Origin: an uncultured bacterium
Lineage (GTDB): Bacteria; Cyanobacteriota; Vampirovibrionia; Gastranaerophilales; Gastranaerophilaceae
Direction: 5' to 3'
Assembly (NCBI GenBank): GCA_949294335.1
Contig: CASFGO010000021.1
Coordinates: 43,833 to 107,832 of the forward strand
Length of the DNA: 64,000 nt
Made by a program: the position numbers and the translations under genes. This document shows, piece by piece, positions 8,775 through 17,666 of the stretch (position 1 is its first letter; every line of letters begins with the position of its first letter). The notes under the pieces are model-generated. The model saw only the letters and a program-made list of their open reading frames with translations, was not told the origin of the DNA and searched no databases.

Positions 8775-10565
8775 CTAACCTAAAGTTACCAATACTTGAC
8801 CAGTAATAACTTTATCACCTTGAGCAACATCAACTGATTGAATTGTTCCTGCAGATGGAGATTTAACTTCTGTTTCCATTTTCATAGCTTCTAAAACTAA
8901 AAGTACATCGCCTTCTTCTACAGTATCACCAACTTCAACACAAGTTTTTAATACGTTACCTGGTAATGCTGCTTTAACTGGAGATCCATCACCAGATGCA
9001 GCTGCTGCTTGTTGAATACCTTCTGTAACAGAAATATCATAAGATTTTCCATTAACTGTAGCTTTTTTATCACCTTCAAGTTTAACAGCATAGTTTTTAC
9101 CATTAACTTTAACTGTGTATTCACTACCGTTTTTAGAAACAGGAGCACAAGCTTGTTCAGGACAGTTCTTACGAACACCGATAACTCCATTACCTTGTAA
9201 GAACATAATACCTTTTTCTTTACAAGCACCTGCGATGAAGATGTTTTCATCATTAACTTCTAAGCCTGCATCTTGTAACATTTTTGTAGCTGCTGCAATA
9301 CCTTTTGTTTCATCTTTATCGTTTAAGTCAACAACTTTTTCAGTAGTTGGTTCTAAACCTAATTGTTCTTGTGCAATTTTTACAATTTCAGCATCAGGTT
9401 CACAAGGTGTTTTACCGAAGTAACCAAGAACCATTTTTCCATAACCTTCTGCAATTTTCTTCCAATTACCAAACATAACGTTGTTGAATGCTTGTTGGAA
9501 ATAGAATTGAGAAACTGGAGTAACTGATGTTGCAAATCCACCTTTTTCTACAACTTCTTTCATAGCTGCAACAACTTCTGGGAATCTGTTCATTACACCA
9601 TTATCTCTCATCATTTGAGTATTAGCTGTTAAAGCACCACCTGGTAATGGTGAAGAAATAATCATTGGGTTAACAGCTAATGCTTCTGGAGGTAAGAAGT
9701 AATCTTTCATACATTCTTTGAAGATTTCTTCAGTTTCAATAATTTTTTCTACATCGATACCTAAATCGTATTCAGTACCTTTTAATGCATGCCACATAGA
9801 AACGATATCTGGTTGAGCAGTACCACCTGAAACTGGTTTCATTGCTAAGTCGATACCATCAGCACCACCATCAAGTGCAGCTAAGTAAGCAGCTAAACCT
9901 GTACCAGCTGTTTCGTGAGAGTGGAATCTAATGTGAGCATCTGCACCTAAGATTTCTCTTGTACGTTTAATTGTTTCATATACTTTTCTTGGTGAAGAAG
10001 TACCTGAAGCATCTTTGAATGCTAAACTATCAAATGGAATACCTGCATCTAAGATTGAACGTAATACTCTTTCGTAGAATTCTACGTCATGAGCACCTGT
10101 ACATCCAATTGGTAATTCCATCATTGTTATTGTTACTTCGTGTTTTAGACCATTATCTTTAATACATTGACCTGAGTAAATTAAGTTGTTTACATCGTTT
10201 AATGCGTCAAAGTTTCTAACAGTTGTTACACCGTGTTTTTTGAACATTTTTGCGTGTAAGTTAATCATATCTCTTGGTTGAGAATCTAAACCTACAACGT
10301 TAACACCACGAGCTAATGATTGTAAGTTGATATCAGGACCAACTGCAGCTCTGATTTTATCCATAGTTTCAAAAGCATTTTCGTTACAGTAGAAAATTGG
10401 TGATTGGAATCTAGCTCCACCTGCAACTTCAAAATGTCTGATACCTGCATCTACTGCTGATTTTAATGCAGGAAGAAAATCATCAACGAATACTCTTGCG
10501 CCATAAACGGATTGAAAACCGTCTCTGAAAGAAGTATCCATAACTTTAATTAGTTTTTTTGTCAT
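8775..10565 (-). CDS. oadA: Biotin-dependent decarboxylase alpha subunit (OadA-type carboxyltransferase plus biotinyl domain)
   Basis: The 596-residue cytoplasmic subunit has an N-terminal carboxyltransferase barrel and a C-terminal biotinyl domain with EAMKMETE, biotin lysine Lys562, 34 residues from the end. Metal-site blocks are recognisable: RDGFQS (usually RDAHQS), '[11 protein letters not shown]' with the likely carbamylated lysine, and FHSHETAG. The usual 'CWGGATFD' segment reads VAGGARFQ, so the acceptor pocket differs and the substrate may not be oxaloacetate. Before the biotinyl domain lies a repeated 'KVNGKxYxVKL'-like linker. It is preceded by AGAGAGGATAAAG and sits between oadG and oadB. 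Confidence 0.85.
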   Translation of the reverse strand: MTKKLIKVMDTSFRDGFQSVYGARVFVDDFLPALKSAVDAGIRHFEVAGGARFQSPIFYCNENAFETMDKIRAAVGPDINLQSLARGVNVVGLDSQPRDMINLHAKMFKKHGVTTVRNFDALNDVNNLIYSGQCIKDNGLKHEVTITMMELPIGCTGAHDVEFYERVLRSILDAGIPFDSLAFKDASGTSSPRKVYETIKRTREILGADAHIRFHSHETAGTGLAAYLAALDGGADGIDLAMKPVSGGTAQPDIVSMWHALKGTEYDLGIDVEKIIETEEIFKECMKDYFLPPEALAVNPMIISSPLPGGALTANTQMMRDNGVMNRFPEVVAAMKEVVEKGGFATSVTPVSQFYFQQAFNNVMFGNWKKIAEGYGKMVLGYFGKTPCEPDAEIVKIAQEQLGLEPTTEKVVDLNDKDETKGIAAATKMLQDAGLEVNDENIFIAGACKEKGIMFLQGNGVIGVRKNCPEQACAPVSKNGSEYTVKVNGKNYAVKLEGDKKATVNGKSYDISVTEGIQQAAAASGDGSPVKAALPGNVLKTCVEVGDTVEEGDVLLVLEAMKMETEVKSPSAGTIQSVDVAQGDKVITGQVLVTLG

Positions 10566-10630
10566 TTCTTTATCCTCTCTTTAATACAAAAATTTTAAGC
10601 ATAAAAAAAGATACTCTAAAGACAAGTACC

Positions 10631-10864
10631 TTATTTTTTCATCATTGCTGATAATATAGCTACAGCAACTTCTTCATCATTTGAACTTTTAACTGCTCTT
10701 TTTGAACCGGTTGTCTCTGGAATAACTTCTGGAAATATTTTATTCAACCAAATAACAACTTTTGACATGATATCCATGCAAAAAATCATTATACATAGGA
10801 AGAATAAAACTGTACCCATCCCTATAACCATTAGGGCTAAGCCATTTGCTAAATTTTCATTCAT
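10631..10864 (-). CDS. oadG: Sodium-pumping decarboxylase gamma subunit (OadG-type)
   Basis: The 77-residue protein has one N-terminal membrane helix ('GLALMVIGMGTVLFFLCIMI') followed by a short charged tail, 'EEVAVAILSAMMKK', typical of OadG. The gamma subunit holds alpha on the membrane beta subunit and helps assembly. The start overlaps the birA stop by 4 bp (ATGA arrangement). This coupling and the oadA gene downstream support the call, since the sequence itself is short and hydrophobic. Confidence 0.85.
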   Translation of the reverse strand: MNENLANGLALMVIGMGTVLFFLCIMIFCMDIMSKVVIWLNKIFPEVIPETTGSKRAVKSSNDEEVAVAILSAMMKK

Positions 10865-11595
10865 AATATATCTCCTATTAAAAATACATGATTTTTATTA
10901 TTTTTATTTAAAATCAAAGCTCCATCATCGGTTAATCCAACTGCTATTCCCTCGTGTATTTCGCCTAATACATTGATGGAAACTCTCGTGTTCAAAAATG
11001 ATGCCCTTTTGATATATTCATCTTTTATATACAAAAAGCCCTCATTTATAAATTTATCATAATACAAACAAAACTTTTCTAAAAGGGCATGCAAAAATTT
11101 ATCTCTATCAATTTTTTTATTCAAACAAACAGCTAGAGAAGTTGCAGGTTTATCAATTTTATCAAGGCTTTCTTGAGATGTATTCAAATTAATCCCAACA
11201 CCTAATGCCAAACCTAAGAATTTATTTCCTTGCATTGAGGTCTCAGACAAAATTCCTGCAATTTTTTTCCCATTAACTAAAACATCATTTGGCCATTTAA
11301 TTTTCGCTTCTACACCATAATCTTCCAATGTTTGTGCAAGTGCTACTGATAAATACTGGGTAAGATTTGAATATATTGGCTTAAATTCATCAAAAGGCTT
11401 CAAGAAAATTGTCATATAAATATTATCAGAACCTGTATCAATCCACTTTCTTGATAATCTTCCTCTTCCTGCTGTTTGATGAGATGTATATACAACGGTA
11501 AAATCTTTTAGCTCACCGGCATGGGATTTTACATAAGCATTTGTTGAATCAACTTCCTCTAAATACAATAATTCCATAGGTAAATTATAACTCAA
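10861..11595 (-). CDS. birA: Biotin-[acetyl-CoA-carboxylase/decarboxylase] ligase
   Basis: BirA makes biotinyl-AMP and transfers biotin to the EAMKM lysine of carrier domains. The 244 residues contain 'TAGRGRLSRKW', the biotinyl-AMP binding GRGRxxRxW loop, then 'IKWPNDVLVNGKKIAGIL' and 'LGVGINLN'. There is no N-terminal winged-helix domain, so this is a monofunctional ligase and not a biotin repressor. It is directly coupled to oadG by a 4-bp overlap and lies 6 nt after priA; the probable substrate OadA is encoded in the same operon. Confidence 0.95.
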   Translation of the reverse strand: MSYNLPMELLYLEEVDSTNAYVKSHAGELKDFTVVYTSHQTAGRGRLSRKWIDTGSDNIYMTIFLKPFDEFKPIYSNLTQYLSVALAQTLEDYGVEAKIKWPNDVLVNGKKIAGILSETSMQGNKFLGLALGVGINLNTSQESLDKIDKPATSLAVCLNKKIDRDKFLHALLEKFCLYYDKFINEGFLYIKDEYIKRASFLNTRVSINVLGEIHEGIAVGLTDDGALILNKNNKNHVFLIGDIL

Positions 11596-11601
11596 ACAAA
11601 C

Positions 11602-13800
11602 TTATAAAATATCAATCGGATCAACATCAATAGCCAATCTTATATCCTTTGGCATGGTAATTTTATCAAAGAATTTTGAAACAAATGAATGACCTTTTTC
11701 ATTTAATTTATTTTTTATGAGAATTTGGAATCTGTAAAACCCATTTAAACGTTCAATAACGCAAGGAGAAGGACCTAAAACTGATAAATATTCAGAAAAA
11801 CCAAACTTATCAGTCATTGTATTTAATCTCATAGCAATTTCCATAGCTGATTTTTCTGCTCTAAAATTATTTTCGCAGCTAACTATAATCCTTATAATTT
11901 GACTAAACGGAGGATAATCAAATTCTTCTCTAGCTGTAATTTCTGTATCAAAGAATTTTGAATAATTTTGTTCTTTTGCACTTTCTAAAGCATAAAAATC
12001 AGGATTATATGTTTGGAAAATAACATCACCTAAATATTCTCCACGACCTGCACGACCTGCAACTTGTGTTAGAAGTTGAAATCCTCTTTCAGCTGCTCTA
12101 AAATCAGGTAAATTAAAACTTGCATCTGCACTTATCACACCAACCAAAGTTACATTTGGATTATCTAACCCTTTTGCAATCATTTGTGTTCCAACCAGAA
12201 TATCAATTTCACCTTTTTGAAATCTATTCAAGACTTCAATATGAGCATTTTTCCTTGTTAAAATATCACTATCAATTCTTTCTACTCGAGCATCAGGATA
12301 AAGTTCTTTTATAAGCATCTCAACCTTTTGTGTTCCCATACCTGAATTTCTTAAAGCATCAGAACCACAATTTGGACACTCATCAGGGAAAGAACTTTCT
12401 TGACCACAATAGTGGCATTTCAATTTTTTATCTGCAGCATGCCATATCATTGGAATTGCACAATTAGGACATTCTATGACTTGCCCACAAGCTCTACATT
12501 GTGTATAAGTTGAAAATCCTCGTCTATTTATTAATAAAATTGTTTGCTTACCTTTTGCTAAAGTATCAGAAATCTCTGCTTGCAAAGGTTTTGATATAAC
12601 TGATTTATAAGCAGCTTTTGAATACTCCTGCATATTTATAACTTTAATCTTTGCCATTGGTGCATTGTTATATCTTTTAAGCATCTCAAAAAGATTATTG
12701 TTATTCGTTGCATAGTAATAATTTGAAATATCAGGAGTTGCAGATCCTAATATTAATGGAGCTTTGTAATATTGGGATAATTTTTTAGCAATTGTTCGAG
12801 CATCATATCTTGGAGCTGGATTTGATTGTTTATAAGCAGACTCGTGTTCTTCATCAACAATTATTAAACCTATATCTTGTAACGGCGCAAATACTGCAGA
12901 ACGAGCGCCTGCAAGAATTTTTATCTCATTATTATATAGTCTTTTCCATACATCATATTTTTCACCATCTGATATACTACTATGCCAAATTGCAACATCT
13001 TCTGTTCCAAATTTTCTCGCTAATCTTTTTGTAAGTTGTGATGCCAAAGCAATTTCTGGAGCTAAAAACAGCACATTTTTACCCTGTTTTATTACATCAT
13101 CTATAAGTTTAAAATAAACCTCTGTTTTACCAGATGCCGTAACACCATGTAGTAAAATTGGATTTGGAGAATTTATCTTTTTCTTTATACCTTGATAAAC
13201 TTCTTCTTGTATATCCGATAATTTTGATAAAGGCTCTTTTTTAATATCCGAAAAAATTGATAAAGGGTTTCTATAAATTTCATCAGTATGAAATTTTACA
13301 CACCCCATTGATTCAAGTTTTTTCATCGTTGCACGTGTAGTTTTTGCAACTCTCTCAAAATCTATTAAAGGGAAACGCCCTGTTTCTTGTAGCTTATTCA
13401 ATATTTCAATTTGTCTTTTTGTCGCACCTTTTGATGTTACATATTCAACTGAATATTCTGTCTTTGCATTCTTATCAATCAGCTTCATAGGAATTGCCAT
13501 ATTTAAAACTGTCACAAAATCGCAACAGTAATAATTAGCAACCCATTCTAATAGCTTGAGGTACTTCAAAGAAAACAAAGGTGTTTCATCCAAAATTCTG
13601 TTTATTTTTTTAGCCTTGATAGACTCATCCAAATAATCAGAAAACCCGACAACAAAAGCATTAACTAAACCTTGACGACCAAACGGAACAAGAACTGCTT
13701 GACCTATTTTAATTTTATCTTTGATATCATCGGGTATTATATAACTGAATGTCTTAACACCTAAACCTTTAATATTTACAAGGACAAGTGCGTAATTCAT
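11602..13800 (-). CDS. priA: Primosomal protein N', replication-restart helicase
   Basis: PriA reloads the replisome at stalled forks. The 732 residues match the family. Visible parts: Walker A in 'LLHGVTASGKTEVYF', the Walker B box IIVDEEHESAYKQ, 'GSATPDI', the paired zinc-binding cysteines CRACG...CPNC...CHYCG...CPNCGS, and the helicase motif 'VAGRAGRGEYLG'. The start lies 2 nt after the PC4-like gene, and the stop is 6 nt before birA. The minus strand here is one tight operon. Confidence 0.96.
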   Translation of the reverse strand: MNYALVLVNIKGLGVKTFSYIIPDDIKDKIKIGQAVLVPFGRQGLVNAFVVGFSDYLDESIKAKKINRILDETPLFSLKYLKLLEWVANYYCCDFVTVLNMAIPMKLIDKNAKTEYSVEYVTSKGATKRQIEILNKLQETGRFPLIDFERVAKTTRATMKKLESMGCVKFHTDEIYRNPLSIFSDIKKEPLSKLSDIQEEVYQGIKKKINSPNPILLHGVTASGKTEVYFKLIDDVIKQGKNVLFLAPEIALASQLTKRLARKFGTEDVAIWHSSISDGEKYDVWKRLYNNEIKILAGARSAVFAPLQDIGLIIVDEEHESAYKQSNPAPRYDARTIAKKLSQYYKAPLILGSATPDISNYYYATNNNNLFEMLKRYNNAPMAKIKVINMQEYSKAAYKSVISKPLQAEISDTLAKGKQTILLINRRGFSTYTQCRACGQVIECPNCAIPMIWHAADKKLKCHYCGQESSFPDECPNCGSDALRNSGMGTQKVEMLIKELYPDARVERIDSDILTRKNAHIEVLNRFQKGEIDILVGTQMIAKGLDNPNVTLVGVISADASFNLPDFRAAERGFQLLTQVAGRAGRGEYLGDVIFQTYNPDFYALESAKEQNYSKFFDTEITAREEFDYPPFSQIIRIIVSCENNFRAEKSAMEIAMRLNTMTDKFGFSEYLSVLGPSPCVIERLNGFYRFQILIKNKLNEKGHSFVSKFFDKITMPKDIRLAIDVDPIDIL

Positions 13801-13802
13801 AA

Positions 13803-14039
13803 TTATTCTTCTGACATAAATTCTTTCATTGCATCATCAACAGCATCTCTTAAGATTTCCATTTGATCTGGAGTAAATGTAACTCCTTTTTTAGTAGGAA
13901 TCCAAGTAGATCCTCCATCATTTGTAAAAAATATTCTCATATTCAAATAGCTTTTACCATTGTATTCACTGATTGAAATTTTTAATTGCTCAGTGTCACT
14001 TCTTTCGATAACAGCTAATTCTTTTTCTTCTTTTGCCAT
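13803..14039 (-). CDS. PC4/p15 family single-stranded-DNA-binding protein
   Basis: The 78-residue protein has 'LKISISEYNGKSYLNMRIFF' followed by WIPTKKGVTF, the PC4-family beta-sheet signature. This domain binds single-stranded DNA; the bacterial members are small and poorly characterised. Its place 2 nt upstream of priA suggests a role in replication restart or single-strand handling, which is inference. A clear ribosome-binding site (AAGGGAG) precedes the ATG. The upstream terminator at 14111-14145 makes this the likely first gene of the priA-oad operon. Confidence 0.85.
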   Translation of the reverse strand: MAKEEKELAVIERSDTEQLKISISEYNGKSYLNMRIFFTNDGGSTWIPTKKGVTFTPDQMEILRDAVDDAMKEFMSEE

Positions 14040-14110
14040 GATAAACTCCCTTTCTTAACATGTACAAATTAAATTTTACATGAAAAAAAATAATAATACC
14101 ATCTACAAAA

Positions 14111-14145
14111 GAATACTAAAAAGCCCTGCGGTAAATACAGGGCTT
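14111..14145 (-). terminator. Terminator after the phosphodiester glycosidase gene
   Basis: AAGCCCTG (14121-14128) and CAGGGCTT (14138-14145) form an 8-bp stem with a 9-nt loop. Read on the minus strand it is followed by TTTAGT. It lies 24 nt after the stop of the 14169 gene and before the PC4-like gene start. Confidence 0.75.
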
Positions 14146-14168
14146 AAGAAGATATCTTCTGGGGTAAA

Positions 14169-15413
14169 CTACTTATAAATACCGATTGCACTTGATAATG
14201 CAATTCCTCCTTTTACTGCCGGCTTATTTACTACAGAACCGTTAACAAACATAACAGTTGAGCCGCCGCCATCAAGATTCATTGCATTAACGCAACCCAA
14301 ACTTTGCATTAAATATGCAAGTTCATTTAAAGTAAGACCAATTGATGAACCTTCTCGACCATCAGCTGTAATTAATATTACATGATTATCTCTTGTATAA
14401 CCGATAGCTGTTCGTGGATTTCTTCCTCCAATACAACCCAATTTCTGAGCTGTCATATCAACAAAAACTTCTCCATCTTTTACAAGATAAGGTCCACCAC
14501 TTATTATATGCTTAACACCTTTCCAATCTGGTGCTGTAGCCACATCTAAACTTACTTTATCTCCAACTTTTAACTCATTTAATTTGCTTGCAGGTCCAAC
14601 AATAACATATCCACCTTGAGGGATTTCACATCGTGAAACTGTTATTGCAACAACTTTATTATCTTTTACAACAACTTGCTTTCCATATTTTGGAGTAATA
14701 GTTGAATATGTACCCCAATCAGGAGTGTAAACAATTAAATGAGTAGATAACATTCTTGGTTGATTTATATTATCAAGCTGAATTTTATCAAATCCACGCT
14801 TTAATGTCGCATTAAATTGCAATCTGTCCATTGCAAATCCATCTTCCAAAAATCCCATTGATACTCTATTATGAATAGGACCTGTATATATTTTTCCATC
14901 AATCATTAAAGTTCCTAATGGACATCCTGTTTGTGGTTTAAAAAAAGCACCGTTTACAGCAACTAATGAATTACTTTTTTTTGCCATTGAAGCAATAGAC
15001 GCCTTTCTTTGCAACTTATTTGAAGCCATAACCGGTGCAATTTTCAACTCAGGATTTATGCTTAAGTCAGTTTCTACAATATTAAGGCGAACTGGTCTAC
15101 CATTATAATACTTAGTCATTCTTATATGCTTTAACCCATCATCAATAGTATAAATAGATCCATTCTTATACTTGCGGGCAATCTGTTGATTAAATTCTAA
15201 TAGTTTATTCTCTTCTCTTACTTCTTGTGTAATAACTTGTTCTTCTTGATGAATGTTATGAATAATCGGAGATGCAACTATTCCATTAACTATCCGAACA
15301 TTCTCAGCCATTACATAGATACTCTGAGAGGATAGTAACCCATAGAGCAAAGCTAAATTTACTCCTATCAGTAGGAGTTTTTCGACATTCGGTCGCAAAT
15401 AAGTGGTATCCAT
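14169..15413 (-). CDS. Phosphodiester glycosidase (NAGPA domain) family exported protein
   Basis: The protein is about 414 residues from the ATG at 15413, chosen because AAAAGG lies 8 nt upstream; a GTG at 15422 in frame has no space for one. A hydrophobic N-terminal segment (around residues 10-35) suggests export or anchoring. The domain is shown by 'LVAVNGAFFKPQTGCPLGTL', 'GGPYLVKDGEVFVD', 'GGRNPRTAIGYTRDNHV', 'LAYLMQSLGCVNAMNLDGGG' and STVMFVNG. This is the family of the enzyme that uncovers mannose-6-phosphate; bacterial members act on cell-surface glycans. The substrate is unknown. A second, shorter copy lies at 36967-37767. Confidence 0.85.
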   Translation of the reverse strand: MDTTYLRPNVEKLLLIGVNLALLYGLLSSQSIYVMAENVRIVNGIVASPIIHNIHQEEQVITQEVREENKLLEFNQQIARKYKNGSIYTIDDGLKHIRMTKYYNGRPVRLNIVETDLSINPELKIAPVMASNKLQRKASIASMAKKSNSLVAVNGAFFKPQTGCPLGTLMIDGKIYTGPIHNRVSMGFLEDGFAMDRLQFNATLKRGFDKIQLDNINQPRMLSTHLIVYTPDWGTYSTITPKYGKQVVVKDNKVVAITVSRCEIPQGGYVIVGPASKLNELKVGDKVSLDVATAPDWKGVKHIISGGPYLVKDGEVFVDMTAQKLGCIGGRNPRTAIGYTRDNHVILITADGREGSSIGLTLNELAYLMQSLGCVNAMNLDGGGSTVMFVNGSVVNKPAVKGGIALSSAIGIYK

Positions 15414-15755
15414 ATGTGTCACCTTTTCTTTTAAGTAACGCAGATACCTTTTTTATTAGAGAGTGGTGTGGGGCATAACACTCTTCAGGTCAAGCACTCA
15501 TTTTTTTTGCCTTGTATCCTTACACTATAATTATAACTTATATTACAACCTTTTTCAACGTCTAAAACACAATAATAACAATAAATTTACAAAACTAAAT
15601 AGTGTAAAACCTACACAATATATGCGTTGTAGAAATTACACTTATTATATTGTAAAGAGTTGTAAATTTTTTATGAGAGATAGCGAAAACTACTAAAGTT
15701 TTTAGCACAAATACCGTTGACCGAATTATAGGAATATTTTAGGAACGCGCGCAAT
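15414..15755. promoter_or_regulatory. Non-coding gap with dyad symmetry upstream of the second SQARLL gene
   Basis: No credible gene is seen in this gap between divergent genes. It holds a nested dyad: AGTGTAA (15601-15607) with TTACACT (15636-15642), and inside it CTACA (15611-15615) with TGTAG (15628-15632), separated by equal 3-nt spacers. An eight-T run lies at 15501-15508, and AGTGTAA-like elements recur downstream (TTGTAAAGAGTTGTAAA, 15650-15666). A weak ribosome-binding site (TAGGAACG) precedes the ATG at 15756. The dyad is a plausible operator or cruciform; function is inference. Confidence 0.45.
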
Positions 15756-17609
15756 ATGGGTATGTCATCATCACAGGCTAGACTGTTGTCATTGACAGCA
15801 AGACAGCACAATATCGAATTAAAAACTCAGCGTCTACAAGCTGATAAGCTTCGTATGGCGAATGAGTCTGACTATGCCTATAAAACCTATTTAAATGCTT
15901 TAAATGCAACTAAAACAAATGCTTTAATCACCCTTGAAGACGGAACTATTGGGGATACTTTATTAACCGCAAACAAAATATTTACATATGACACCCTTAG
16001 CAAACAATATTCATTAAAAACTCAAGATGGTAAAACCCTTGTATCATCAACACAAAATAATGCGTACAAATCAACAGCTTCACTTAGTGAATTTTTAAAT
16101 CATTTTGGACTTATTTCAGATGTAGAATATACAGTTCCGAATATTATAAAAAACCCAGACTATGAAAATGCAGTAAAAGATTGGGAAAAAGATCATGCTG
16201 ACTGGGAAATCGATCATGAAAACTGGCAGAACGAAAAAGAACAATGGATAGAAGACTATGAATATTGGGAAGATGTTGAATATCCAGGTTGGGAAGCTAA
16301 AGAACCTGACCCTAACGATCCTAAGTATTATAATACTACTGAAAACCTTGGTGATAAATTCTTAGAAGCAGGTTCATCATGCTATACTTCTGCATTAGGA
16401 GGCTCTTTAGGATGTTATCAGCATATTTTAGCACATATTTTAGATTACTCAGAAGGTAAAGGTTATACTTCATCTGAATCAGATATGATTAATGATGGTT
16501 GGTACAATGGTACAAAGAATACATATACCACATCAACAGGTGATAGTATAACAATTGATAAAACTCAAGACATTGCTTGGGCAGGAATGCACAATGACAC
16601 ACTTACTACAGGAGAAAGTAATGCTGCAATTATGGCAGAAATCTCTAAAAAAATAGATGATGAAAACACATTTAAAGTAGCAGTACAAACTGGAGAAACT
16701 TGCGATGTAACAGAAACATCATCTAAAGGTGAAAAATTACTTAGCAAATGGAACCCTGACGGAACCATAAAATCAATTAAACAATGGGCTAAAGATTTAT
16801 TCTATCTATGTGATAACTATACAACAGAAGGAATTACTAAACAAGAAGTAATTAATAGCGTTACAGATTTCCAAGAAGGTTTAGCAGGTTCTATGAGTTT
16901 CAATCAAACATTATATGATCAAGATCATATTGCTTGGAAAGCTTCTGAACCACAAGCTCCAACTCTACGTGAAGAACCAATTGAACCACAACTTGAAGAC
17001 TATATAAATGGTATTCCACCTGAAATTGATCTTGGAGATAAAACAATCCAAACAACTACATTTACTAATAAAAATGAAGCACAATGGTATATTAATCAAT
17101 GGTATAAAATGGAAGGAATTGATGAAATTCCTGAAATTAAAGATGAAAAAGTATTTGATACAACATCTAATAAATACATCCATATCTACTCTATAGAAAA
17201 TGTTAATAAATCAAATACAACATACACAACTAACGAATACTTAGGTACAGACGAAAACGAAAACTATGTAGTTTTACAAGATGATATGCTAGATAATAAT
17301 GTATGGCTACATAATGTTTTAAATGAAGGATTTGTACAAATTCAAGTATTTGATGATTATACTAATAAATTTATTGATACATCAACAACTGTTGATACAA
17401 GATTAGAAGTTATTCCTGATGAAGAAGAAATCAAAAAAGCAGAAGCAACATACGAAGCAAGATTAAAAGAAATAAATAGAAAAGAAAGTCGAACAGATGA
17501 AGAACTTTCCAAACTAGAAGCAGAAAGAACTGCTATTAAAACCCAACAAGATGACTTGAAAAAGATAATACAAGACAACGTAGACTTATCATTCAAATTA
17601 TTCTCATAA
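15756..17609 (+). CDS. SQARLL-family protein with tryptophan heptad stretch
   Basis: The 617-residue protein shares its N-terminus (MGMSSSQARLLSLTARQHNI, then LQADKLRMANESDYAYKTY) and its C-terminal helix (ending DNVDLSFKLFS) with the gene at 4224. The core is different. Residues 143-171 have tryptophan exactly every seven positions (143, 150, 157, 164, 171) in a very acidic, charged stretch, suggesting an unusual coiled coil. Residues around 395-430 are proline-rich. There is no signal peptide. Function unknown; the plan fits a secreted or surface filament-like protein, which is inference. A bidirectional terminator follows. Confidence 0.85.
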   Translation: MGMSSSQARLLSLTARQHNIELKTQRLQADKLRMANESDYAYKTYLNALNATKTNALITLEDGTIGDTLLTANKIFTYDTLSKQYSLKTQDGKTLVSSTQNNAYKSTASLSEFLNHFGLISDVEYTVPNIIKNPDYENAVKDWEKDHADWEIDHENWQNEKEQWIEDYEYWEDVEYPGWEAKEPDPNDPKYYNTTENLGDKFLEAGSSCYTSALGGSLGCYQHILAHILDYSEGKGYTSSESDMINDGWYNGTKNTYTTSTGDSITIDKTQDIAWAGMHNDTLTTGESNAAIMAEISKKIDDENTFKVAVQTGETCDVTETSSKGEKLLSKWNPDGTIKSIKQWAKDLFYLCDNYTTEGITKQEVINSVTDFQEGLAGSMSFNQTLYDQDHIAWKASEPQAPTLREEPIEPQLEDYINGIPPEIDLGDKTIQTTTFTNKNEAQWYINQWYKMEGIDEIPEIKDEKVFDTTSNKYIHIYSIENVNKSNTTYTTNEYLGTDENENYVVLQDDMLDNNVWLHNVLNEGFVQIQVFDDYTNKFIDTSTTVDTRLEVIPDEEEIKKAEATYEARLKEINRKESRTDEELSKLEAERTAIKTQQDDLKKIIQDNVDLSFKLFS

Positions 17610-17645
17610 AAAAGGAGTATCAAATAAAATAAGATACTCCTTTTT
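17608..17645. terminator. Bidirectional terminator between the SQARLL gene and gatA
   Basis: AAAAAAGGAGTATC (17608-17621) pairs with GATACTCCTTTTT (17633-17645) over an 11-nt loop. Both strands end in a T run, so it serves the plus-strand gene before it and gatA, which ends at 17667 on the minus strand. Confidence 0.9.
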
Positions 17646-17666
17646 AGTATTAATAAAAAATAATAA

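Noticed and set aside
8948..9253. Long alternative frames inside oadA
   Set aside because: Shadow frames over a gene with full family motifs; no independent start signals or recognisable product.
15463..15696. 77-codon plus-strand frame in the gap before the 15756 gene
   Set aside because: GTG start with no ribosome-binding site, composition unlike neighbouring proteins, and it overlaps the dyad; more likely non-coding.
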